A stretch of DNA of 23,833 bases from an uncultured Eubacteriales bacterium. Its GTDB lineage: Bacteria; Bacillota; Clostridia; UMGS1883. Positions 15,777 through 22,632 of the stretch are shown here, piece by piece. Each line of letters opens with the position of its first letter. Position 1 is the stretch's first letter. The position numbers were made by a program, and so were the translations under genes. Location: the NCBI GenBank assembly GCA_905195005.1, contig CAJJUC010000014.1:1-23833 (forward strand). Direction: 5' to 3'. Below the pieces are notes generated by a model. The model saw nothing but the letters and a program-made list of their open reading frames with translations. It did no database searches and was not told where the DNA came from.

Positions 15777-17960
15777 TCAAAGCGGCTGAAGAGCCTTTGA
15801 CCAAAACAGAACCTTATAGCTGTAATCATCGGGGTTTTCATTTTCGGAAATATTAAATGTAAGCGAAAATTCCTCCGGTACACCGCCGTTTGAAGCTTCG
15901 TTCACGGAATTGCATGTAACAAGGCTTCCGTCCTTGTAAACCGCTATAATTTTTGTGAGAGAATCAACCGCAAAAGCTCTCTGCGGAGTTACGGTGATAG
16001 TATTTTCACCCGTGCGAAGTCCGCTCTTTAAATTGACAGATGTTCTTGAATCTGACACGTCAGTTCCGTTAACGTCGATTGCCGCGTCACGAACCTTAAC
16101 AACATATTCAATCTCATTCTGAGCCATTCCGTCCATTCCCACGGCAGTGATTTTAACGCCGTACTTGTAATCGCCTATCGGTGCGTCTCCCGACACGTCA
16201 AAGGAATTGTCCTCCATCGATTCCGCCAGAATACTGCTCGCATTATTGTAATCACCCGAAACAATTTCAAGCGTATATATAGCGCCCTCCGCTATAACGG
16301 GATTATTCGCACTGTCAAAATCGGACTGTATCACATTTGCGTTGAATGTGATTGTGTCGCCGGGCTTGCAGACAACGCTTGTTTGCTCAGCTGTCGCGGT
16401 TATATGCGAATACAGTTTTTTAGCTTTATCCGTAATTGTAACGTTTGCGCTGTGGTCATCGGTATTCTTTTGAAAAGCATTTCCGAGCCCCGTTATCTTA
16501 ATCACCTTGCTCGGACCGCTTGCCATAGCCTGCGATACAGGCGTGTTTTTTCCTATCAGAAGGAGCACACTGTTATCCTTGCACACAAGCGCGTCCTTCA
16601 CAAGATACTGATTACCGCCGCCTGTTCCGATGAGATTATTTACTGTGGCAGCATTGTTTATAAACGTCGTTACTCTATCTGCTTTAAGACCTGTCTTTAT
16701 TAACCCGCCTGTGTCGGTCGGATATCCACCGACTACAATGTCCTTAAGAGCGTCTGCCGTTGCTTTTCCCGATGTAAACGGAACGAGAACAATATTTCCG
16801 CCCACCGTGAGCGCCTTCCCGACATAACTGCCCCTCAGATTTGACGCTATGCCTTCAAATTTGCCTGCGGGATTTGCAATTGTGTTTGAGCTTTGTATGA
16901 AATTGGCTTTATTTATGAGAAGTCCCGAATCCTTTTTCAGCAGCCATTCAAGAGGGTAAACCCTCGGAGCTGAGATAACGGCTGCTTTTTCTGCGGATGT
17001 CATAGTAAATGACTGAACAATAACGTTTCCTTTCTGATCCAATCCGAAATAATTGAGAACAACTCTGTCCGCGGTGCTGAAATCATATATTTTTGCCGTA
17101 ACGCTGCCGTCTGCCGCAACCGTGGCAATAACCGGCACATTGCACGAGGGCGAACCGGCTTCATTAACCGTTTCGGCTGTAGGCTTAGTTGCGGTTGATC
17201 TTGCTGTGGAGTAGGTATATTTGTCAGTATATGTAGCCCATGCCGGCTGCGCTGCAATGTGCCCCTTTCCGTCGGACGTTATGTTTGTAAAAACGGGTCT
17301 GATCTTTGTTGTTTGATCGGTATAAACCGCGTCGGGTTTGAAGGACGAGCACTCCGTATCGGCTTTTTTCCAGTACATCGCCAGCTGAAGCTTTTCATCA
17401 ACTGTTTTTTCAACCGTTGCGCCGTCGGAATAGTAAAGTCCCGCGCCCGTTCTGTCGGCAAGCGACGCACCGCACCAGAATTTTTGTGTGTAATCATCCC
17501 AGATGATTCCGCCCTTAAGCATAAGCGGAGTATCGTCCGAGCCGTCCTGCACTTCACCGCCGATATAAGTGTAAACCGTTCTTTTCATTGTAAGATATTT
17601 ATCAAGTATAAATATCTTGTTTAGGACATTTGCATTTAAGGAATCTGTTATCAGAATCAGCTTTCTGTCATTCTCTGCGCCGCCGTACGCCATTCCGTAA
17701 TACTCCGTATTATCCCTGACGTCGCTGACGGAGTTTGAATGTGCATACCAGTTGACGCCGTCCTTTGAAGTATAAAGTCCTTTTCCGCCCATAACATAGG
17801 TTTCCGTTTCCGGAATATATTCAATATCGGTACCGTATGCACTGCCGGAGCTTGCGCCGAAATAGGTTTCCGTTTCCTCCGCAGCCATAGCCGTTACAGC
17901 GCTTAATGCCATAAGCACACAGAGAAAAACGGAGATTGCTTTGAATAATATTTTTTTCAT
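15777..17960 (-). CDS. Secreted beta-propeller / Ig-like protein, function unknown
   Basis: 727-aa exported protein. The signal peptide is about 1-26 (core ISVFLCVLMALSAVTAMA). Residues about 30-480 show beta-propeller-like features with one clear Asp-box-type motif (GLYTSKDGVNWY, about 61-72) as in sialidase/BNR proteins. However, the other Asp boxes and the sialidase Arg triad are not evident, so I do not call it a sialidase. About 490-620 looks Ig-like, and 635-727 is a small C-terminal beta domain ending KVLFWSKALQPL, a kind of module often found inside or at the end of clostridial surface proteins. The start is ATG 17960, with AGGAG 8 nt upstream; a GTG at 17969 is in frame but lies against that site. 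It follows the binding-protein gene closely. The reading frame continues past its TGA into the PL8-like tail. Confidence 0.75.
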   Translation of the reverse strand: MKKILFKAISVFLCVLMALSAVTAMAAEETETYFGASSGSAYGTDIEYIPETETYVMGGKGLYTSKDGVNWYAHSNSVSDVRDNTEYYGMAYGGAENDRKLILITDSLNANVLNKIFILDKYLTMKRTVYTYIGGEVQDGSDDTPLMLKGGIIWDDYTQKFWCGASLADRTGAGLYYSDGATVEKTVDEKLQLAMYWKKADTECSSFKPDAVYTDQTTKIRPVFTNITSDGKGHIAAQPAWATYTDKYTYSTARSTATKPTAETVNEAGSPSCNVPVIATVAADGSVTAKIYDFSTADRVVLNYFGLDQKGNVIVQSFTMTSAEKAAVISAPRVYPLEWLLKKDSGLLINKANFIQSSNTIANPAGKFEGIASNLRGSYVGKALTVGGNIVLVPFTSGKATADALKDIVVGGYPTDTGGLIKTGLKADRVTTFINNAATVNNLIGTGGGNQYLVKDALVCKDNSVLLLIGKNTPVSQAMASGPSKVIKITGLGNAFQKNTDDHSANVTITDKAKKLYSHITATAEQTSVVCKPGDTITFNANVIQSDFDSANNPVIAEGAIYTLEIVSGDYNNASSILAESMEDNSFDVSGDAPIGDYKYGVKITAVGMDGMAQNEIEYVVKVRDAAIDVNGTDVSDSRTSVNLKSGLRTGENTITVTPQRAFAVDSLTKIIAVYKDGSLVTCNSVNEASNGGVPEEFSLTFNISENENPDDYSYKVLFWSKALQPL

Positions 17961-17987
17961 TTCTTTCACTCCTAAATATATTTTTTA

Positions 17988-19592
17988 TTAATTATTATTA
18001 ATATATTTTTCATATGCCTTCTGCTTTATTTCCTTAAGGCGTTTTAAATTAAGCTCATTAATATGCTTCTGGAAGTCATCGAATTTATCCATTGGTTCCG
18101 CGCCTTTAATGAAGCGCACAACATTCTCGTAAACATAGTTGTTTATGTCAAATTCGATTGCCGCAACCTCTTCGGCCGTTTTCATGTCATATTCAAATAC
18201 GGGGAGCTGCGTTTTAAGTCCGTTTGCAACATATTTGTTGTAAAGCTCGTATGCGTCCTGCTGCTCCTTGGTATCGTATTTTGAGGTGGTAACGGTTGTT
18301 TTCGCCGTTATTCCGGGGCTTGCCGAATATGCTCTTGTGTGAAGCGCCAGGGCTTCCGTCGGAGTAAGACCTTTTTCGTTGTGCATGATTTCATCGGTAT
18401 ATTTAACGGAATTTTCATCCACACGCTCATAGGTTAAGCCCTCAATGCCATAGGTCTTAAGCACTGCACCTTCCTCACTGTAGAAATAATCCATCATTTT
18501 TGCGGCAACTTCGGGATTTTTGCAGTTCTTTGTTATTGCCGCATACGGTGCCGTAACAAGCGAAATGCTGTTCATAAAGTACGGCTCGTCGCCTTTGTTC
18601 ATAACGGGGTACTGCGTGCCTGCAAGCATAAATCCGTTTTCAAGCTCCGCGGAGTTCATTATTTTACCTATGGAACCTGCTATAAATCCGTAAAATGCTC
18701 CCGTCACTCCCTCTATAACCTGGCTTTGCGTTGTGCTGGTTGAAATTGTGTCGAAATCGGGATCCAGTATTCCATCCTTATACCATTGGTTCAACTGTGC
18801 GATAAATTCTTTGTAGCCCTTTTCCGACGGTCCGAACTTAACCTTGCCGTTGTTCAGATACCAGCCCATGCCGATACCGTAAGCATTATTGAAATTGTTT
18901 CCGTTGCCCTCGGGCTTGAACCAGCCCGACTCAATGCAAAGCGGATGCTTGATTCCGAGCTTATCCTTGAACGCATGAAGCGCAGTGTTCCACTCATCAA
19001 TGGTTTCCGGCAGCTCAAGACCGCATTTGTCAAGCCAGTCCTTCCTGATAATCATTCCGCCGAAATTTGTTCTCATGCTTTTCTTTGACTCTTTATCGCT
19101 TCTGTACACGCGCGGGAATACGCAGTAATGTCCGTCACTTGTCAATACTCCGCGCCGCGTTTCGGGATTTTTCTCCATGAATTTTTTGTAATTTGGCGCC
19201 GATTTGCCGATAATATCGTCAAGCTCAATTATAATCCCGTCACGAAGCGCTTTTGTGATGCCGCCCTGATAATATGTCCTCCAGTCCGTTTCAACAATGT
19301 CCGCAAGGTTGCCCGATGCAATCATCAGTGAAAACTTTTCCTGAGCCTGGTCAAATGTCGGATGAATGAAGTTAATTTTCACACCCGTTATTTTTTCAAG
19401 CTCCTTGTACATCGTCACCTCTGACATTGATGAATAATATGTTGCTACCTGCGCAGGCAGCGGAATCCAGTACGACAGCTCATTTTTGCCGTCCTCACCA
19501 TTTGTTTCCGCTTTCTTTCCGCATCCCCCGGCAATAGCCGAAAGGGCAATCAGCGCTGCGGCGGAAAGTGCGGCGGTCTTTTTTGCTTTCAT
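17988..19592 (-). CDS. Extracellular solute-binding lipoprotein of a carbohydrate ABC transporter
   Basis: 534-aa lipoprotein with a lipobox ending IAGGC (Cys24) after a hydrophobic helix, so it is anchored to the outer face of the membrane. The body is of the family 1 / LplA-YtcQ type. Visible are the early strand LSYWIPLPAQ, the MYKELEKITGVKINFIHP region, LMIASGNLADIVETDW, and RKDWLDKCGLELPETIDEW, all usual in binding proteins for complex oligosaccharides in Firmicutes. The start is ATG 19592 with GGGAGG at 7 nt. It stands 36 nt after the LplC-type permease and belongs to the same transporter. By context it should bind oligosaccharides made by the PL8 lyase; the ligand itself is not readable from sequence. 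Confidence 0.92.
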   Translation of the reverse strand: MKAKKTAALSAAALIALSAIAGGCGKKAETNGEDGKNELSYWIPLPAQVATYYSSMSEVTMYKELEKITGVKINFIHPTFDQAQEKFSLMIASGNLADIVETDWRTYYQGGITKALRDGIIIELDDIIGKSAPNYKKFMEKNPETRRGVLTSDGHYCVFPRVYRSDKESKKSMRTNFGGMIIRKDWLDKCGLELPETIDEWNTALHAFKDKLGIKHPLCIESGWFKPEGNGNNFNNAYGIGMGWYLNNGKVKFGPSEKGYKEFIAQLNQWYKDGILDPDFDTISTSTTQSQVIEGVTGAFYGFIAGSIGKIMNSAELENGFMLAGTQYPVMNKGDEPYFMNSISLVTAPYAAITKNCKNPEVAAKMMDYFYSEEGAVLKTYGIEGLTYERVDENSVKYTDEIMHNEKGLTPTEALALHTRAYSASPGITAKTTVTTSKYDTKEQQDAYELYNKYVANGLKTQLPVFEYDMKTAEEVAAIEFDINNYVYENVVRFIKGAEPMDKFDDFQKHINELNLKRLKEIKQKAYEKYINNN

Positions 19593-19628
19593 TTCTTTTC
19601 CTCCCTGTATGATATAAATTTTAATTAA

Positions 19629-20303
19629 TCAGCCCTTTACTGCTCCCACCATCATGCCTTTAACGAAATATTTCTGAATAAAAGGATAAATAACTAATAT
19701 GGGAACTGTTGCAACAATAATTGTGGCATATTTGATTGATTCACTTATTGCATAAGTGTCTCCCGAGTCTCCGACGGTCATATCGCGCGTATCCCCGAGA
19801 ATAAGTATCTCACGCAGCACAAGCTGCAGCGGATAGCGGCGTTTATCGTCAAAATAAAGCATTGCATTAAACCATGCATTCCAGTGAGCCACGCCGTAAT
19901 ATAAAACCATAACGGCGATAACAGCCTTTGAAAGCGGCAGCACTATATTCCAGAACAAAATAAAATCATTTGCTCCGTCGATATATGCGCTTTCTTCAAG
20001 ACTTTGCGGAACTGCCTCAAAATTTGTTTTCATGATTATAAGATTATATGTATTTATGGCGGTCGGCAATATAACTGCCAGCAGTGAATTATGCAGATGC
20101 AGCACGTTATTTACAAGCAAATACATCGGTATCATTCCGCCTGAAAAATACATTGTGAAAATCATCAGCTTCATCATAACCTTTGCGGGCTTAAAATGCT
20201 TTCGCGTTACAACGAACGCTCCCAATGATGTGAGAATAAGATTCAGCGTTGTGCCGAACACAAGAATTTCAATTGTGGTCTTGTAGCCGCTGAATATATT
20301 CGG
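19629..20303 (-). CDS. LplC-type ABC permease, C-terminal part (after frameshift)
   Basis: Carries most of a carbohydrate ABC transporter inner-membrane permease. Homology starts upstream of any good start codon (PNIFSGYKTT at 20303 onward); a stand-alone start would be GTG 20261, without a ribosome site. It includes the coupling EAA-type loop EESAYIDGANDFILFWNIVLP, where the permease contacts the ATPase, several membrane helices, the DTRDMTVGD insertion and the family ending KYFVKGMMVGAVKG. Together with the frame at 20269-20502 it would give one protein of about 290 aa, the normal length for LplC. The break is at a TTT run (20304-20306). If the shift is real, the transporter is probably inactive. 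Confidence 0.82.
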   Translation of the reverse strand, partial: PNIFSGYKTTIEILVFGTTLNLILTSLGAFVVTRKHFKPAKVMMKLMIFTMYFSGGMIPMYLLVNNVLHLHNSLLAVILPTAINTYNLIIMKTNFEAVPQSLEESAYIDGANDFILFWNIVLPLSKAVIAVMVLYYGVAHWNAWFNAMLYFDDKRRYPLQLVLREILILGDTRDMTVGDSGDTYAISESIKYATIIVATVPILVIYPFIQKYFVKGMMVGAVKG

Positions 20304-20502
20304 AAACGCGTGTATATGCCGCCGTGCTGAACACCTTCGGAAAAAGAATCAGCCCCTTATCCCCGATAAGATACCTGCCGTCCGTAAACGAACAAACAAG
20401 CACATACCAAAAAGGATAGAAACAGATAATCATCATTGCAGCCATAAATACAATATTGAGAGCGTCAAAAAGCTTGCTTCCGAACGATTCCTTTATTTTC
20501 AT
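20269..20502 (-). CDS. LplC-type ABC permease, N-terminal part (truncated by frameshift)
   Basis: Starts at ATG 20502 (MKIKESFGSK), with GGGAGG 10 nt upstream and 16 nt after the LplB stop. The first 66 residues are typical for LplC permeases: a first membrane helix (about 15-37), the FYPFWYVLVCSFTDG motif and the KGLILFPKVFSTAAYTRV segment. After codon 66 the frame gives a non-homologous tail of 11 residues and stops at TGA 20269-20271, while the family sequence continues in another frame. A one-base loss from, or small indel beside, the TTT at 20304-20306 explains this. The frame also runs upstream to 20571, but that part overlaps LplB and is not coding here. Confidence 0.75.
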   Translation of the reverse strand: MKIKESFGSKLFDALNIVFMAAMMIICFYPFWYVLVCSFTDGRYLIGDKGLILFPKVFSTAAYTRVSEYIQRLQDHN

Positions 20503-20518
20503 TTTGCTTTCGCCTCCC

Positions 20519-21454
20519 TCAGTAAATTCCCATATCGGTAACTTTTTTCGAAATTTTGTTGGCTGCAACAATCAGAATAAGATTTATAACCGATTGAAAC
20601 AGTCCCACCGCCGTTGAATAGCTGTATTTCATTCCCGTCAGTCCGTAACGGTAAACAAAGCTTGAAATAATATCCGCGGTTTCATATGTTGCGGGACCGT
20701 ATAAGAGAATTATTTTTTCATAACCGAGGCTCATGATTTTCCCTATTCTCAGAATAAGCATTACAACAACCGTGCTGCTTATCCCCGGCAGCGTTACATG
20801 AATTGCCTGCTTAAATCTGCTCGCGCCGTCAATTCTCGCCGCCTCATAAAGCGAGGGATCAACCCCGGCAAGCGCCGCAATATAAATAATTGAGCTCCAG
20901 CCTATCGTTTTCCACACGTCCGTCCATACATACACATGACGGAAATATTCGTTTGCTCCGACATAGTTGATTTTCGGCAGTCCGAAATGAGCAAGCAACT
21001 GAGTTACTATTCCGTTTGTTCCGAAAAAATCAACAATCATTCCGCATATCACAACGTTTGATATAAAGTGCGGAAGATATGTAACCGTCTGAACGCTTTT
21101 TTTGAATGTGTTTGATTTCAGTTCATTCATCAGCAGAGCAAAAATTATCGGAAGCGGAAATCCGACAAGCAACTCATAGCCGCTGATGATAAGGGTGTTC
21201 CTCAAAATCCTTACAAAATATACTCCGGTAAAAAATTCTTTAAAATACTTCAGCCCCACCCATTCGCTTCCGATTATACCTTTCAGCACGTCATAACGCT
21301 TAAAAGCGATAATCGCTCCGTACATCGGTGCATAACAAAAGACTGCATAAAAAAGAATAACCGGCAATGCCATAAGGTACAGACATTTATGATTTGCAAT
21401 GTCCGTGATTGCCGCTCTGAAAATGTTTTGTTTTTTCTTTTCACTGTTTGTCAT
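20519..21454 (-). CDS. LplB-type carbohydrate ABC transporter permease
   Basis: Inner-membrane permease of 311 aa, six predicted membrane helices. The first starts at about 24 (YLMALPVILFYAVFCYAPMYG) and includes the PMYG motif typical of LplB. It has FKRYDVLKGI and WVGLKYFKEFF in the periplasmic-side loop, and the canonical EAA loop EAARIDGASRFKQAIHVTLP (about 204-223) that docks to the ATPase. It ends KVTDMGIY. No ATPase gene is present in the window, as is usual for this family, which shares an MsmX/UgpC-like ATPase. I chose ATG 21454 with GAGGAGGAG at 21462-21470; the longer frame to 21535 runs through the promoter. It is the first gene of the operon. Confidence 0.92.
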   Translation of the reverse strand: MTNSEKKKQNIFRAAITDIANHKCLYLMALPVILFYAVFCYAPMYGAIIAFKRYDVLKGIIGSEWVGLKYFKEFFTGVYFVRILRNTLIISGYELLVGFPLPIIFALLMNELKSNTFKKSVQTVTYLPHFISNVVICGMIVDFFGTNGIVTQLLAHFGLPKINYVGANEYFRHVYVWTDVWKTIGWSSIIYIAALAGVDPSLYEAARIDGASRFKQAIHVTLPGISSTVVVMLILRIGKIMSLGYEKIILLYGPATYETADIISSFVYRYGLTGMKYSYSTAVGLFQSVINLILIVAANKISKKVTDMGIY

Positions 21455-21461
21455 TGCATGA

Positions 21462-21470
21462 CTCCTCCTC
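21462..21470 (-). promoter_or_regulatory. Strong ribosome binding site of the operon's first gene
   Basis: GAGGAGGAG on the minus strand, 7 nt before ATG 21454. A nearer ATG at 21459 would be read for two codons before a TGA, so 21454 is the real start. Confidence 0.6.
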
Positions 21471-21481
21471 GCTTCGGTTTT

Positions 21482-21510
21482 ATTATACACTGCACTTTTT
21501 AAAGAGTAAA
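21482..21510 (-). promoter_or_regulatory. Sigma-A-like promoter of the glycan operon
   Basis: Read on the minus strand: -35 TTTACT (21505-21510), a 17-bp spacer, and a perfect -10 TATAAT (21482-21487). Transcription would begin near 21475, leaving a leader of about 20 nt before the LplB start. The -35 differs from TTGACA at three of six positions, which fits dependence on an activator. No other promoter of this quality was seen down to 520. Confidence 0.7.
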
Positions 21511-21536
21511 TGCACATTTTTTGACGTTTGCACATT
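21491..21536 (-). repeat. Three AAAGTGCA/AATGTGCA direct repeats around the promoter
   Basis: On the minus strand, AATGTGCA occurs at 21529-21536 and 21511-21518, and AAAGTGCA at 21491-21498. All have the same orientation, with starts 18 and 20 bp apart (about two helical turns). The two perfect copies lie just upstream of the -35 box and the third lies in the spacer. This is the layout expected for an AraC-type activator that binds direct half-sites; the link to the AraC gene in this operon is inference. Confidence 0.45.
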
Positions 21537-21569
21537 CCCCGTAATATTAGGGGTTCACGGTTGGCAAAA

Positions 21570-22613
21570 TCAAAATTTGCATACTGTGTTTTCTAATGCT
21601 TCGGCAAATCTTTTCCCGACGGTTCGCATCGCTTCCGCGCTGTTTCCGTTTTTCATAAGCCCGAAGTACGGCGTTTCCAATGTAAAGCTCAGTCTTGCGT
21701 TGGAAAATTTATTCATATATTCCGCAAAGGTCTGCGGAGGTTCATTAACCTTGTTCCAACCTTCTCCCGGCTGCATATCCCACTCGGATTCATAAGGAAT
21801 CAAGTCGTTTTCCGAAAACTTCTCAAAAGCTTTTGAAAAAAGCTTTTCGGCTTCTCTGTGCGTTTTATGAACGATATAACAATGGTCGCTGCGCCCTCCC
21901 ATGTGAAGCGGCGAATGAAAATCAAATGCAAATGCAATTTTTTCTTTTTGGGAAATTTTTTTGACAGCCTTAACGGAATTATAAATTGAAATATCTCCGT
22001 AATCCCTGTTATGGTCGTGCGGCACGCGTGCCTTTCCCTGGTCACCGTCCGTAACCCCATCGTAATCAACAAAGGGTATATATATAATTTCATAAGGAGC
22101 TTTGCATCGGATAAGCTCGGAAATAACGCCTTCGGCAACATAACTTCCCGTGGATTCACATGCGTGATGCCTTGCCGTAAGAAGGATTTTTTCCTTGCCG
22201 CTTCCGCATGTGAAATACGGAATTATTCTTCCTTTTTCCGATGTGCATAACATGCGTTCGGTTAGTCCCGATTCCTGCGCGAACATCTTCATATTTTTTT
22301 CGTTATACAAAATATCGTGTGCAAAATAAACACATTCATTTACCCCGAATGTGTAGGAAAACGAATCAGGGCTGTCGCTTTTTAGCCATCTCCATGATTT
22401 CAAATCCATGCTCATTGCTGCTCCGAATCTGCCGATTTTTCCGTCATCGGCAAATTTAAACACTGCTGTTTCCCCCTCCTTGCCCTGCACACAGACCGCC
22501 CAATAAAACCACTGCGCAGCGCTGTCGCGCATATCGGGTTCAAGCAAATAGGTATCTTTTCCGCACTTTTTCCATTTAATATTCCCTCCGGGGAAGTCAG
22601 TGGATATAATCAT
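21570..22613 (-). CDS. M14-type zinc metallocarboxypeptidase-like protein
   Basis: 347-aa predicted cytoplasmic zinc peptidase or amidase without signal peptide. An N-terminal beta domain (about 1-110) is followed by the catalytic M14-like domain. It has the zinc ligand motif HACE (His150, Glu153), NRDYGD (about 202-207) after VPHDH, the third zinc ligand in DFHSPLH (His233), and the catalytic Glu in FTLETPYFG (Glu313). This arrangement recalls the cytosolic carboxypeptidase/M14 branch with an N-terminal beta domain. ATG 22613 is preferred, with GGCGG 7 nt upstream; a GTG at 22619 touches that site. It starts 19 nt after the stop of the oxidoreductase gene, so the two form an operon. The substrate is unknown; in glycan loci such proteins are sometimes found without a defined role. 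Confidence 0.8.
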   Translation of the reverse strand: MIISTDFPGGNIKWKKCGKDTYLLEPDMRDSAAQWFYWAVCVQGKEGETAVFKFADDGKIGRFGAAMSMDLKSWRWLKSDSPDSFSYTFGVNECVYFAHDILYNEKNMKMFAQESGLTERMLCTSEKGRIIPYFTCGSGKEKILLTARHHACESTGSYVAEGVISELIRCKAPYEIIYIPFVDYDGVTDGDQGKARVPHDHNRDYGDISIYNSVKAVKKISQKEKIAFAFDFHSPLHMGGRSDHCYIVHKTHREAEKLFSKAFEKFSENDLIPYESEWDMQPGEGWNKVNEPPQTFAEYMNKFSNARLSFTLETPYFGLMKNGNSAEAMRTVGKRFAEALENTVCKF

Positions 22614-22632
22614 TTTCACACCGCCCTGTATT

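Noticed and set aside
15777..15779. TGA as selenocysteine or reassigned codon
   Set aside because: No selenocysteine insertion hairpin was recognisable just after it, the context is a surface protein, and TGA ends other genes here (GH36, LplC, M14-type). Nonsense change, separate gene or error is simpler.
15777..17960. Naming the propeller protein a sialidase
   Set aside because: Only one Asp-box-like motif is visible and the Arg triad and catalytic Tyr/Glu pattern could not be found.
17970..18008. AT-only inverted repeat around the end of the binding-protein gene
   Set aside because: Arms of A and T only in a very AT-rich stretch, no GC core; expected by chance and too weak for a terminator.
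19593..19628. Separate promoter for the binding-protein gene
   Set aside because: AT-rich with a TATCAT-like word but no convincing -35 at proper spacing.
21537..21553. CCCC...GGGG inverted repeat after the M14-type gene as a terminator
   Set aside because: Only four GC pairs around an AT-rich palindrome and no T-run on the minus strand; could be an operator but nothing supports a role.
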